Positions 23,570-34,096 of a DNA stretch of 64,000 nt are shown here, piece by piece. The notes under the pieces were generated by a model. The model had not been told where the DNA came from. It did not search any database and was given only the letters and a program-made list of their open reading frames with translations. Made by a program: the position numbers and the translations under genes. Origin of the DNA: Bufo bufo (taxonomy: Eukaryota > Chordata > Amphibia > Anura > Bufonidae); assembly GCF_905171765.1 (NCBI RefSeq), contig NC_053393.1, positions 185,189,921 to 185,253,920 on the forward strand, given 5' to 3'. Each line of letters opens with the position of its first letter. The stretch's first letter is position 1.

Positions 23570-24180
23570 TCAGCTGTGGCTAGCCAATTGTAATACTGTC
23601 TGCTGTCTGCCGAAGCACAGTTTTTTTTCTGGGTTGAATACAATTCCCAACTTAGCAATTCCCTAAATTAGTGGTTTCTGCTCTATCAGGCCAAGGTTAA
23701 ATCTATCCATAAAAGGGTATATTAGATTGAAGGTGCGGATAGGGTCATCCTCAATAACTTCACACGCTACCGTGCATTTCCAAGTCTAATTCTGTCCGTA
23801 AAAGGGATACCTGTCATCCAGCACCTAAATACTAGGCCTACAATTTATATTCAGCTAAATCTGTTGTTACTGCTGTGGCTGGTCAATCTATTTAGTGTCT
23901 GCCAAAGCACAGTTTTTGTTCTGGGTTGAATACAATTCCCAACTTAGCAATTCCCTAAATTAGTGGTTTCTGCTCTATCAGGCCAAGGTTAAATCTATCC
24001 ATAAAAGGGTATATTAGATTGAAGGTGCGGATAGGGTCATCCTCAATAACTTCACACGCTACAGTGCATTTCCAAGTCTAATTCTCTCCGTAAAGGGATA
24101 CCTGTCATTCAGCACCTAAATACTAGGCCTACAATTTATATTCAACTAAATCTGTCGTTACTGATGTGCCTGTATTAGTG
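23570..24180 (+). repeat. duplicated ~305-bp hAT leader unit
   Basis: Two copies, starting near 23570 and 23868, share long runs such as TTGAATACAATTCCCAACTT, GGTGCGGATAGGGTCATCC and TCAATAACTTCACACGCTAC with very few changes. They lie between the promoter-like region and the transposase start. Their similarity suggests a recent tandem duplication in the leader. Confidence 0.8.
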
Positions 24181-24297
24181 TAATACGGTACCTAAATAGA
24201 TAGCCAGATAGTGTTAGGTCCCTGTAAAAAAAGGCCTGAATTTGAATTCAATACATTGGGCCAAATAATTTTTTTCTTATTGTGGTGAACGGTAACA

Positions 24298-27200
24298 ATG
24301 AGGAAAACATCTAGTAAGGGACTTGGACGCGGACATGGTCGTGGTGGTGTTAGTGGACCCTCTGGTGCTGGGAGAGGACGTGGCCGTTCTGCCACAGCCA
24401 CACGTCCTAGTGAACCAACTACCTCAGGTCCCAGTAGCAGCCAGAATTTACAGCAATATTTTGTGGGGCCCAATGCCGTTCTAAGGATGGTAAGGCCTGA
24501 GCAGGTACAGGCATTAGTCAATTGGGTGGCCGACAGTGGATCCAGCACGTTCACATTATCTCCCACCCAGTCTTCTGCAGAAAGCGCACAGATGGCGCCT
24601 GAAAACCAAGCCCATCAGTCTGTCACATCACCCCCATGCATATCAGGGAAACTGTCTGAGCCTCAAGTTATGCAGCAGTCTCTTATGTTTGAAGAGTTTG
24701 AAGACTCTGCTGGCAGGGTTTCCCAAGGGCATCCACCTAGCCCTTCCCCAGGGGTGGAAGAGATAGAATGCACTAACGCACAACCACTTATGTTTCCTGA
24801 TGAGGACATGGGAATACCACCTCAGCACGTCTCTGATGATGACGAAACACAGGTGCCAACTGCTGCGTCTTTCTGCAGTGTGCAGACTGAACAGGAGGTC
24901 AGGGAGGAAGACTGGGTGGAAGACGATGCAGGGGACGATGAGGTCCTAGACCCCACATGGAATGAAGGTCGTGCCACTGACTTTCAGAATTCGGAGGAAG
25001 AGGCAGTGGTGAGACCGAGCCAACAGCGTAGCAAAAGAGGGAGCAGTGGGCAAAAGCAGAACACCCGCCGCCAAGAGAGTCCGTCTGCTACTGGCCACCG
25101 CCATCTGGGACCGAGCACCACAAAGGCATCTTCAAGGAGTTCCCTGGCGTGGCAGTTCTTCAAACAATGTGCTGACGACAAGACCCGAGTGGTTTGCACG
25201 CTGTGCCATCAGAGCCTGAAGCGAGGCATTAACGTTCTGAACCTTAGCACAACCTGCATGACCAGGCACCTGCATGCAAAGCATGAACTGCAGTGGAGTA
25301 AACACCTTAAAAACAAGGAACTCACTCAGGCTCCCCCTGCTACCTCTTCTGCTGCTGCCGCCGCCTCGGCCTCTTCCTCCGCCTCTGGAGGAACGTTGGC
25401 ACCTGCCGCCCAGCAAACAGAGGATGTACCACCAACACCACCACCTCCGTCACCAAGCATCTCAACCATGTCACACGGCAGCGTTCAGCTCTCCATCTCA
25501 CAAACTTTTGAGAGAAAGCGTAAATTCCCACCTAGCCACCCTCGATCCCTGGCCCTGAATGACAGCATTTCTAAACTACTGGCCTATGAAATGCTGTCAT
25601 TCAGGCTGGTGGACACAGACAGCTTCAAACAGCTCATGTCGCTTGCTGTCCCACAGTATGTTGTTCCCAGCCGGCTCTACTTCTCCAAGAGAGCCGTGCC
25701 TTCCCTGCACAACCAAGTATCCGATAAAATCAAGTGTGCACTGCGCAACGCCATCTGTGGCAAGGTCCACCTAACCACAGACACGTGGACCAGTAAGCAC
25801 GGCCAGGGACGCTATATCTCCCTAACTGCACACTGGGTAAATGTAGTGGCGGCTGGGCCCCAGGCGAAGAGCTGTTTGGCGCACGTCCTTCCGCCGCCAA
25901 GGATCGCAGGGCAACATTCTTTGCCTCCTGTTGCCTCCTCCTCCTACTCGGCTTCCTCCTCCTCTTCTTCCACCTGCTCATCCAGTCAGCCACACACCTT
26001 CACCACCAACTTCAGCACAGCCCGGGGTAAACGCCAGCAGGCCATTCTGAAACTCATATGTTTGGGGGACAGGCCCCACACCGCACAGGAGTTGTGGCGG
26101 GGTATAGAACAACAGACCAACGAGTGGTTGCTGCCGGTGAGCCTCAAGCCCGGCCTGGTGGTGTGCGATAATGGGCGTAATCTCGTCGCAGCTCTGGGAC
26201 TAGCCGTTTTGGCGCACATCCCTTGCCTGGCGCATGTGCTGAATTTGGAGGTGCAGAAGTTCATTCACAACTACCCCGACATGTCAGAGCTGCTGCATAA
26301 AGTGCGGGCCATCTGTGCGCGCTTCCGGCGTTCACATTCTGCCGCTGCTCGCCTGTCTGCGCTACAGCGTAACTTCGGCCTTCCCGCTCACCGCCTCATA
26401 TGTGACGTGCCCACCAGCAGGAACTCCACCTTGCACATGCTGGACAGACTGTGCGAGCAGCAGCAGGCCATAGTGGAGTTTCAGCTGCAGCACGCACGGG
26501 TCAGTCGCACTGCGGAACAGCACCACTTCACCACCAATGACTGGGCCTCCATGCGAGACCTGTGTGCCCTGTTGCGCTGTTTCGAGTACTCCACCAACAT
26601 GGCCAGTGGCGATGACGCCGTTATCAGCGTTACAATACCACTTCTATGTCTCCTTGAGAAAACACTTAGGGCGATGATGGAAGAGGAGGTGGCCCAGGAG
26701 GAGGAGGAGGAGGAAGAGGGGTCATTTTTAGCACTTTCAGGCCAGTCTCTTCGAAGTGACTCAGAGGGAGGTTTTTTGCAACAGAAGAGGCCAGGTACAA
26801 ATGTGGCCAGCCAGGGCCCACTACTGGAGGACGAGGAGGACGAGGATGAGGAGGAGGTGGAGGAGGATGAGGATGAAGCATGTTTACAGCGGGGTGGCAC
26901 CCAACGCAGCTCGGGCCCATCACTGGTGCGTGGCTGGGGGGAAACACAGGACGATGATGATACGCCTCCCACAGAGGACAGCTTGTCCTTACCTCTGGGC
27001 AGCCTGGCACACATGAGCGACTACATGCTGCAGTGCCTGCGCAACGACAGCAGAGTTGCCCACATTTTAACGTGTGCGGACTACTGGGTTGCCACCCTAC
27101 TGGATCCCCGGTACAAAGACAATGTGCCCACCTTACTTCCTGCACTGGAGCGTGATAGGAAGATGTGCGAGTACAAGCGCACGTTGGTAGACGCGCTACT

Positions 27201-27429
27201 GAGAGCATTCCCAAATGTCACAGGGGAACAAGTGGAAGCCCAAGGCGAAGGCAGAGGAGGAGCAAGAGGTCGCCAACGCAGCTGTGTCACGGCCAGCTCC
27301 TCTGAGGGCAGGGTTAGCATGGCAGAGATGTGGAAAAGTTTTGTCACCACGCCACAGCTAACTGCACCACCACCTGATACGGAACGTGTTAGCAGGAGGC
27401 AACATTTCACTAACATGGTGGAACAGTAA
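24298..27429 (+). CDS. hAT transposase (BED finger), stops one codon block early
   Basis: This 1043-codon frame begins with a basic Gly/Arg/Ser tract and an acidic segment (residues about 160-235). A BED-type zinc finger follows: C300, C303, H324, H329. The RNase H-like catalytic core has D495 in TTDTWTSKHG and D624 in VCDNGRNLVAA, then CLAH (643-646), the conserved C-H motif of hAT enzymes. Serine-rich (about 547-563) and very acidic (about 790-870) low-complexity tracts interrupt the core, so the protein is long for the family. YWVATLLDPRYKD precedes the end. It stops at TAA (27427-27429), exactly before the C-terminal dimerisation domain, which continues in the same frame. It would excise and insert DNA with 8-bp duplications. 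Neighbouring TIR and leader show it is a transposon, not a domesticated gene. Confidence 0.85.
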   Translation: MRKTSSKGLGRGHGRGGVSGPSGAGRGRGRSATATRPSEPTTSGPSSSQNLQQYFVGPNAVLRMVRPEQVQALVNWVADSGSSTFTLSPTQSSAESAQMAPENQAHQSVTSPPCISGKLSEPQVMQQSLMFEEFEDSAGRVSQGHPPSPSPGVEEIECTNAQPLMFPDEDMGIPPQHVSDDDETQVPTAASFCSVQTEQEVREEDWVEDDAGDDEVLDPTWNEGRATDFQNSEEEAVVRPSQQRSKRGSSGQKQNTRRQESPSATGHRHLGPSTTKASSRSSLAWQFFKQCADDKTRVVCTLCHQSLKRGINVLNLSTTCMTRHLHAKHELQWSKHLKNKELTQAPPATSSAAAAASASSSASGGTLAPAAQQTEDVPPTPPPPSPSISTMSHGSVQLSISQTFERKRKFPPSHPRSLALNDSISKLLAYEMLSFRLVDTDSFKQLMSLAVPQYVVPSRLYFSKRAVPSLHNQVSDKIKCALRNAICGKVHLTTDTWTSKHGQGRYISLTAHWVNVVAAGPQAKSCLAHVLPPPRIAGQHSLPPVASSSYSASSSSSSTCSSSQPHTFTTNFSTARGKRQQAILKLICLGDRPHTAQELWRGIEQQTNEWLLPVSLKPGLVVCDNGRNLVAALGLAVLAHIPCLAHVLNLEVQKFIHNYPDMSELLHKVRAICARFRRSHSAAARLSALQRNFGLPAHRLICDVPTSRNSTLHMLDRLCEQQQAIVEFQLQHARVSRTAEQHHFTTNDWASMRDLCALLRCFEYSTNMASGDDAVISVTIPLLCLLEKTLRAMMEEEVAQEEEEEEEGSFLALSGQSLRSDSEGGFLQQKRPGTNVASQGPLLEDEEDEDEEEVEEDEDEACLQRGGTQRSSGPSLVRGWGETQDDDDTPPTEDSLSLPLGSLAHMSDYMLQCLRNDSRVAHILTCADYWVATLLDPRYKDNVPTLLPALERDRKMCEYKRTLVDALLRAFPNVTGEQVEAQGEGRGGARGRQRSCVTASSSEGRVSMAEMWKSFVTTPQLTAPPPDTERVSRRQHFTNMVEQ

Positions 27430-27705
27430 GTGTGCACACCCCTCCACGTCCTGACTGATGGTTCGGCCCCATTCAACTTCTGGGTCTCCAAATTGTCCAC
27501 GTGGCCAGAGCTAGCCTTTTATGCCTTGGAGGTGCTGGCCTGCCCAGCGCTCAGCGTTTTGTCTGATTGTGTATTCAGCACGGCAGGGGGCGTCATTACA
27601 GACAAACGCAGCCGCCTATCCACAGCCAATGTGGACAAGCTGACATTCATAAAAATGAACCAGGCATGGATCCCACAGGACCTGTCCATCCTTTGTGCAG
27701 ATTAG
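27430..27705 (+). pseudogene. hATC dimerisation domain cut off by premature stop
   Basis: In the same frame as the upstream transposase, directly after its TAA codon. It carries NFWVSKLSTWPELAFYALEV, the LACPA motif, then VFSTAGG, and finishes KLTFIKMNQAWIP, the signature order of the hATC domain needed for dimer formation. The usual SERVFS motif reads SDCVFS here, two changes from consensus. A single base change in the TAA would reconnect it to the main ORF; nothing else breaks the frame. This suggests the stop is a recent lesion. Confidence 0.8.
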
Positions 27706-27814
27706 ACATTTATAACTACCTCCCCTTAACAATATATTCTTGTACTCCAGGGCACTTCATTCAATCCTCTTTTTTTAATTTTACCATTATATTGCGGGGC
27801 AACCCAAAGTTGAA

Positions 27815-28860
27815 TGAACCTCTCATCTCCTCTGTCTGGGTGCCGGGGCCTAAATATCTGACAGTGGCCTGTTCCAGTGGTGGGTGACATGAAGCCTGAT
27901 TCTCTGCAATGGGACCTCTCTCCTCTGTCTGGGTGCCGGGGCCTAAATATCTGCCAGTTGCCTGTTCCAGTGGTGGGTGACATGAAGCCTGATTCTCCTC
28001 AATGGGACCTCTCTCCTCTGTCTGGGTGCCGGGGCGTAAATATCGGTCAATGGCCTGTTCCAGTGGTGGGTGACGTGAATCCTGATTCTCTGCTATGACA
28101 TGAAGCCTGATTCTCTGCTATGGGACCTCTCTCCTCTTTCTGGGTGCCGGTGCCTAAATATCTGACAGTGGCCTGTTCCAGTGGTGGGTGACATGAAGCC
28201 TGATTCTCTGCTATGACATGAAGCCTGATTCTCTGCTATGACATGAAGCCTGATTCTCTGCTATGGGACCTCTCTCCTCTGTCTGGGTGCCGGGGCCTAA
28301 ATATCTGACAATGGCCTGTTCCAGTGGTGGGTGATGTGAAGCCTGATTCTCTGCTATGACATGAAGTCTGATTCTCTGCTATGGGACCTCTCTCCTCTGT
28401 CTGGGTGCCGGGGCCTAAATATTTAACAGTGGCTTATTCCAGTGGTGGGTGACATGAAGCCTGATTCTCTGCAATGGGACCTCTCTCCTTTGTCTGGGTG
28501 TCGGGGCCTAAATATCTGACAGTGGCCTGTTCCAGTGGTGGGTGACATGAAGCCTGATTCTCTGCAATGGGACCTCTCTCCTCTGTCTGGGTGCCGGGGC
28601 CTAAATATGTGACAATGGCCTGTTCCAGTGGTGGGTGACATGAAGCCTGATTCTCTGCAATGGGACCTCTCTTCTCTGTCTGGGTGCCGGTGCCTAAATA
28701 TCTGCCAGTGGCCTGTTCCAGTGGTGGGTGACATGAAGCCTGATTCTCTGCTATGGGACCTCTCTCCTCTGTCTGGGTGCTGGGGCCTAAATATCTGACA
28801 GCCGCCTGTTCCAGTGGTGGGTGACATGAAGCCTGATTCTCTGCTATGGGACCTCTCTCC
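27815..28860. repeat. ~88-bp tandem array in hAT 3' region
   Basis: About ten units carrying GGGTGCCGGGGCCTAAATAT, GGCCTGTTCCAGTGGTGGGT and GACATGAAGCCTGATTCTCT. Some units add one or two extra copies of a ~26-bp sub-unit (TATGACATGAAGCCTGATTC; near 28085, 28205-28260, 28345). Reverse ORFs at 28423-28862 are produced by the repetition. The array lies between the transposase and the 3' terminus. Confidence 0.9.
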
Positions 28861-29029
28861 AATTGATATTGGTTAATTTTTATTTATTTTATTTTTATTT
28901 TTATTCATTTCCCTATCCACATTTGTTTGCAGGGGATTTACCTACATTTTGCTGCCTTTTGCAGCCCTCTAGCCCTTTCCTGGGCTGTCTTACAGCCTTT
29001 TTAGTGCCGAAAAGTTCGGGTCCCCATTG

Positions 29030-29151
29030 ACTTCAATGGGGTTCGGGTTCGGGGCGAAGTTCGGGTTGAGTTTGGATCCCGAACCCGAACATTTCCGGGA
29101 AGTTCGGCCGAACTTCTCGAACCCGAACATCCAGGTGTTCGCTCAACTCTA
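29030..29151. repeat. hAT 3' terminal region
   Basis: Repeated GTTCGGGTTCG and CGAACCCGAAC motifs make several overlapping inverted repeats ending in GGTGTTCGCTCAACTCTA. Dense subterminal repeats of this kind are typical transposase-binding regions in hAT elements. The reading TAGAGTTGAGCG from the other strand is the terminal inverted repeat. Confidence 0.7.
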
Positions 29152-29164
29152 ATCACCAGTTAAT

Positions 29165-31262
29165 CCAACACAGAAAGTACTGATAGTAACATAGTAACAT
29201 AGTATATAAAGCAGAAAAAAGACATTTGTCCGTCTAGTTCGGCCTGTTTTCCTGCAAGTTGATCCAAAGGAGGGCAAAAAAAACCTGTGAGGTACAAGAC
29301 AATTTTCCCCACTTAAGGGGGAAAAAATTCCTTCCCGACTCCAATCAGGCAATCAGAATAACTCCCTGGATCAACGACCCCTCTCTACAGTAGTAGCTAT
29401 AGCCTGTAATATTATTAAACTCCAGAAATTCGTCCAAGCCTCTCTTGAATTCTTTTATTGTGCTCACCATCACCACCTCCTCTGGCAGAGAGTTCCATAG
29501 TCTCACTGCTCTTACTGTAAATAATCCTTTTCTATGTTTGTGTACAAACCTTCTTTACTCCAGATGCAGAAGGTGTCCCCTCTTCACAGTCACAGTTCTA
29601 GGGATTAATAGATGATGGGAGAGATCTCTGTACTGTCCCCTGATATATTTATACATATTAATTAGATCTCCCCTCAGTCGTCTTTTTCTAAAGTGAATAA
29701 CCCTAATGTTGATAATCTTTCAGGGTACTGTAGTTGTGCCATTCTAGTTTTTACTTTAGTTGCCCTCCTCTCAACCCTCTCCAGCTCTGCTATGTCTGCC
29801 TTGCTCACAGGAGCCCAGAACTGTACACAGTACTCCATGTGTGGTCTGACTAGTGATTTGTAAAGTGGTATGACTATGTTCTCATCACAGGCATCTATGC
29901 CCCTTTTGTTGCAACCCATTATCTTATTGGCCTTGGCAGCAGCTGCCTGACACTGGTTTTTGCAGCTTAGTTTGCTGTTTATAAAAACTCCTAGGTCCTT
30001 TTCCATGTCAGTGTTTCCCAGTGTTTTACCATTTATTATGCACTGGTGATTTGCATTATTCCCATGTGCATAACCATTTGTCAGTCATCTGCCACTTCTC
30101 TGCCCAAGCCGCTAGTCTATCCAGATCCATCTGTAGCAGTATATTGTCCTCTTCAGTGTTAATTACCTTACACAGTTTAGTGTCATCTGCAAAATTGATA
30201 TTTTACTGTGCAAGCCTTCTACAAGATCATTTATAAATATATTGAAGAGAATAGGGCCCAATACTGACCCCGAGGTACTCCGTTAGTGACAGTGACTCAA
30301 TTTGAATGTGTACCATTAATAACCACCCTCTGTTTTCTATCATTTAGCCAGCTACATACAGACATTTTCTCCCAGTCCGATCATTCTCATTTTATATACT
30401 AAACTTTTATGTGGTACAGTGTCAAATGCTTTGGAGAAGTCCAGATATACGGCATCCATTGATTTTCCGCTGTCAAGTCTAGAACTTACCTCCTCATAGA
30501 AACTGATTAAATTAGTTTGATATGACCAATACCTCATGAAGCCATGCTAATATTGTGTTATTTGCTTGTTTTCATTGAGATCCTCCAAGATAGCACCTTT
30601 TAGAAAACCTTCAAACAGTTTACCCTTAACAGATGTTAAACTTACCGGCTTATAGTTTCCGGGGTCTGTTTTTGCACCCTTTTTGAATATTGGCACCACA
30701 TTTGCTATGCACCAATCCTGTGGAACACTCCCTGTCAGTATAGAGTCTGTAAATATCAGAAATAAGGGTCTGGCTATGACATTACTTAATTCTCTTAGGA
30801 TACGGGGGTGTATGCCATCTGGCCCTGGCAATTTGTCTATTTTAATCTTTTTAAGTCGCTGTTGTACTTCTTCCTGTGTCAGACAGGGCACTTTTAATGG
30901 GGAATTTACTTTTACATTCTGCATTTCATCTGACAGTTTATTTTCCTCAGTGTATACAGTGGAGAAAAAAATATTTAATAGCTTTGCTTTCTCCTCATCA
31001 CTCTCTGCAACTCCCCCCTCATTGCTCTGTAGAGCGCTGACACCTTCAGATTTATACTTTTTACCATTTATATGATTGAAGAACATTTTAGGATTAGTTT
31101 TGCTCTCTTTGGCAATTAATCTCTCGGTCTCTAGGTTGGCGGCTTTTATTTGTTTTTTACATATTCTATTTTTTTCCTTATAGTTTTTCAATGCTTCCTC
31201 ACTACCCTCCTGTTTTAGTGATTTAAATGCTTTCTTTTTGTCATTTATTGCAATGAGATAAA
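29165..31262 (-). pseudogene. CR1-type LINE, 5'-truncated, reverse strand
   Basis: Reverse frames 31262-30547, 30537-30352 and 30006-29674 give a non-LTR reverse transcriptase in order: a pre-RT segment (NPKMFFNHINGKKYKSEGV), the fingers (DKLPGPDGIHPRILREL; NVVPIFKKG), the palm aspartate region DAVYLDFSKAFDTVPHKSL, and the thumb region (PHMEYCVQFWAP; RRATK). The frame changes at least twice, the YVDD segment is not intact, and the endonuclease end is missing. The 3' untranslated region follows to 29165, with the repeated ACATAGTAACATAG tail typical of frog CR1. It inserted directly beside the hAT 3' terminus. Confidence 0.85.
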
Positions 31263-31277
31263 ATACAGTAACAGTAG

Positions 31278-31949
31278 TGTGGGGATACCAGGTATTGGTA
31301 GTGGGGTGGCAATAAACATAGATCATCTACCACATAAATGGATCATCCCTTATCCCAGGAAAAAAATTCCCTTTGCAACTCAATGTGAACAGAAAAATTT
31401 ATTGTGTGAAAAACTGGGTATAGCAGGGTATATGTGGTGGCATGGCCGACAACCAACACAGCCGACAACCAAGCACACCCTGAGCATAAATATAAGAGGC
31501 AAAATACCTGTAATAATAAATACAAACCAGTTTAGGGAGAGCCGAAAGCCCAAAGTACGCTTCGCAAGGTGCGCTTCTTTTTGGGGGATTGCCACTGTCT
31601 GCTGTTCAGCTTGTTACATCTGCTGCACCTGAGCTATTGAGCTCTGCTGTTCTAACAGCTACAGCTCTGCTAAATCACTAACACAGCTCTGCTTCATCTG
31701 ACTCTGCTGCTGCGCTCCTTCCATCCAGTGACAGCTCGCTCCACCTGCCTGTATCCCCAGTGCTGCCACTTAACCGGGACCACTCTTGCGGTAGCGACCT
31801 TGTGTCTCCCCTGCAGCTAAGACCAGCTTCCGCATCTTGGAGTGGGATAAAGGGTGAAAACCAGGGGAACACTTAGATTCCACTCCCAAGTTTGGCCTAA
31901 AGCCAAACTGGTAAGTGGCACAGCGGTCCATACCCGTTGGAGTGTTACA
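31278..31949 (-). mobile_element. possible solo LTR related to the gypsy elements downstream
   Basis: On the forward strand it starts TGTGGGGATACC and ends GGAGTGTTACA. The 3' LTR at 35713-36172 has nearly the same edges (GTGGGGATTC and CACTGTGTTACA), which is the basis of the call. No 5-bp duplication is visible in the flanks (AGTAG left, TTACG right), and the interior is not alike, so the assignment is weak. Confidence 0.35.
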
Positions 31950-33105
31950 TTACGACATATTATCTCTGCTTTGGGGTTTGCCTGTTTTCTCTCCTACTCA
32001 ACACTCCCTGCATTTTTTACTCATTGATGTATTGACTAATAAAGATGTTATTTTTGTATTTATCTACAGTATGTGTGGTTTTGATTACTTTTAGGTTTTC
32101 TGATATGATCCCACACATGTTTTGTTATATTGTGTATCTATAGATAAATGATCTACTGAATAAAGGTAGAAAAAGAAGTAATTCTCAGAAGCGAATGTCA
32201 TGCTGTATTTTTTATTCAAAATAAATTAAATAAATTAAGATAAGTTCACCTCATTGGGTTGTCTTGTCAATACTCAATTTAAAATAAAGTAATTGGTATG
32301 AGTTTCAGGTGCTGGATCCCTGTGGCTCACAAATGAATTGTATTATAGTATAAAAAGAAATTCACAAAAGCCCTGAAAACTCACTTTTCATGCATGAATA
32401 CAACAATATACATTTGTTCCAAAGATGTTAAAAATCCAACTTCACTAAATGATATCAGTGAATCCAGTGACCTTTTTATTTTTCAGATTTTACATTTCCC
32501 AAGAGACTAAAAAATCTGCATTAAAAGTCCTAAATGCATGTGATGTATTTGTGTGTAAGCTACTTCTAGAACTGCAAAGAAAATTATATGTGCACATGGC
32601 ATAGAGGCTCTATTGTATAGTAAGGCAATGGCTGCTATAATTCAGTAGAGGATTGCACAAATTAATGCACCATAGAAAATTTGTCACATTGAAAAGCCTT
32701 TAGGCACAAATTGAAGCTGCCAGTCTATGTTCAACCTTCAAAGTAATCCTTTAAAACATTGTTACTAGGTCAAACTCTTGAAAATAAGATCTAGTAAATT
32801 TGTAGAGTTTTCTGAAATGTGCATTACTTTAACAAGTATCTTCCTTATTTTGAAAATAATTAAATGATATTTTCCAATTTCAAAGCGAGAATATTATATA
32901 TTTTTTTTATTTTGAAATAAGTTTCACACAAATTGAAAAAAGCAAGAAAAATGTAATCCATGAAACATAATATGATTTTGTTGTGGACAATTCTCTTATG
33001 ATGTAGTCTGAATGTGCACCCCTGGGGCTGAAATGGGTAGACTTTTTTCTAATACCAACCTTATTGACATTCTGCCTCTGTAGCACTGGGGAGATTAACA
33101 GTGAT

Positions 33106-33106
<1 letters not shown>
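31950..33106. other. no gene recognised
   Basis: AT-rich DNA without a supported ORF, RNA gene or repeat end. It leads into the (TA)n tract that hosts the pile-up to the right. Confidence 0.5.

Positions 33107-33149
<43 letters not shown>
33107..33149. repeat. (TA)n microsatellite, left edge of pile-up
   Basis: About 21 TA units. Equivalent runs lie between and after the following elements (34089-34096, 35698-35712, 52613-52640, 59024-59058). Confidence 0.9.
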
Positions 33150-33152
<3 letters not shown>

Positions 33153-34088
33153 TACAGACCAAAAGTTTGGACACACCTTCTCATTCAAAGAGTTTTCTTT
33201 ATTTTCATGACTATGAAAATTGTAGATTCACACTGAAGGCATCAAAACTATGAATTAACATATGTGGAATTATATACATAACAAACAAGTGTGAAACAAC
33301 TGAAAAATATGTCATATTCTAGGTTCTTCAAAGTAGCCACCTTTTGCTTTGATTACTGCTTTGCACACTCTTGGCATTCTCTTGATGAGCTTCAAGAGGT
33401 AGTCCCCTGAAATGGTTTTCACTTCACAGGTGTGCCCTGTCAGGTTTAATAAGTGGGATTTCTTGCCTTATAAATAGGGTTGGGACCATCAGTTGCGTTG
33501 AGGAGAAGTCAGGTGGATACACAGCTGATAGTCCTACTGAATAGACTGTTAGAATTTGTATTATGGCAAGAAAAAAGCAGCTAAGTAAAGAAAAACGAGT
33601 GGCCATCATTACTTTAAGAAATGAAGGTCAGTCAGTCAGCCGAAAAATTGGGAAAACTTTGAAAGTAAGGGCTATTTGACCATGAAGGAGAGTGATGGGG
33701 TGCTGCGCCTGATGACCTGGCCTCCACAGTCACCGACCTGAACCCAATCAAGATGGTTTGGGGTGAGCTGGACCGCAGAGTGAAGGCAAAAGGGCCAACA
33801 AGTGCTAAGCATCTCTGGGAACTCCTTCAAGACTGTTGGAAGACCATTTCAGGGGACTACCTCTTGAAGCTCATCAAGAGAATGCCAAGAGTGTGCAAAG
33901 CAGGAATCAAAGCAAAAGGTGGCTACTTTGAAGAACCTAGAATATGACATATTTTCAGTTGTTTCACACTTGTTTGTTATGTATATAATTCCAAATGTGT
34001 TAATTCATAGTTTTGAGGCCTTCATAGTCATGAAAATAAAGAAAACTCTTTGAATGAGAAGGTGTGTCCAAACTTTTGGTCTGTACTG
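33150..34088 (+). mobile_element. internally deleted Tc1-like element
   Basis: A 939-bp element with long inverted ends (CAGTACAGACCAAAAGTTTG; arms extend about 200 bp, through GTTGTTTCACAC-like DNA) and TA on both sides. The left part encodes the transposase start MARKKQLSKEKR with its first helix-turn-helix, then jumps into the C-terminal part (DLNPIKMVWGELDRRVKAKG ... GGYFEEPRI, 33753-33947). The middle with both catalytic aspartates is gone and the glutamate reads K. It therefore could only have moved by borrowed transposase. Confidence 0.85.
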
Positions 34089-34096
34089 TATATATA

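Larger units (their letters stand above)
21446..29151 (+). mobile_element. hAT element (copy B), near-complete, with nested DD37E element
   Basis: The transposase (24298-27705) is preceded by about 1.3 kb of leader (after removing the nested Tc1/mariner element at 21733-23295) including CTATTTAAGC TATA-like DNA, and followed by a tandem array and a 3' terminus ending GTTCGCTCAACTCTA at 29151. The 3' end read in reverse, TAGAGTTGAGCGAACACC, is a typical frog hAT end. The left end is not certain: no matching TAGAGTTGAGCGAACA end is seen near 21446, so the start given is where the Penelope element stops. Confidence 0.6.

Noticed and set aside
26481..27214. Long reverse-strand Ser- and Pro-rich ORFs
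   Set aside because: They are antisense to the acidic and serine tracts of the hAT transposase, where simple codon repeats remove stops on both strands.
24298..27429. A domesticated ZBED-type host gene
   Set aside because: The frame is within an element with an hAT terminus, duplicated leaders and other decayed copies nearby, is intronless and has a stop before its dimerisation domain.
19230..29151. A single 10-kb hAT element annotated with confidence
   Set aside because: The termini are alike but no 8-bp duplication flanks them, and the subterminal sequences belong to different subfamilies; kept only as a finding.
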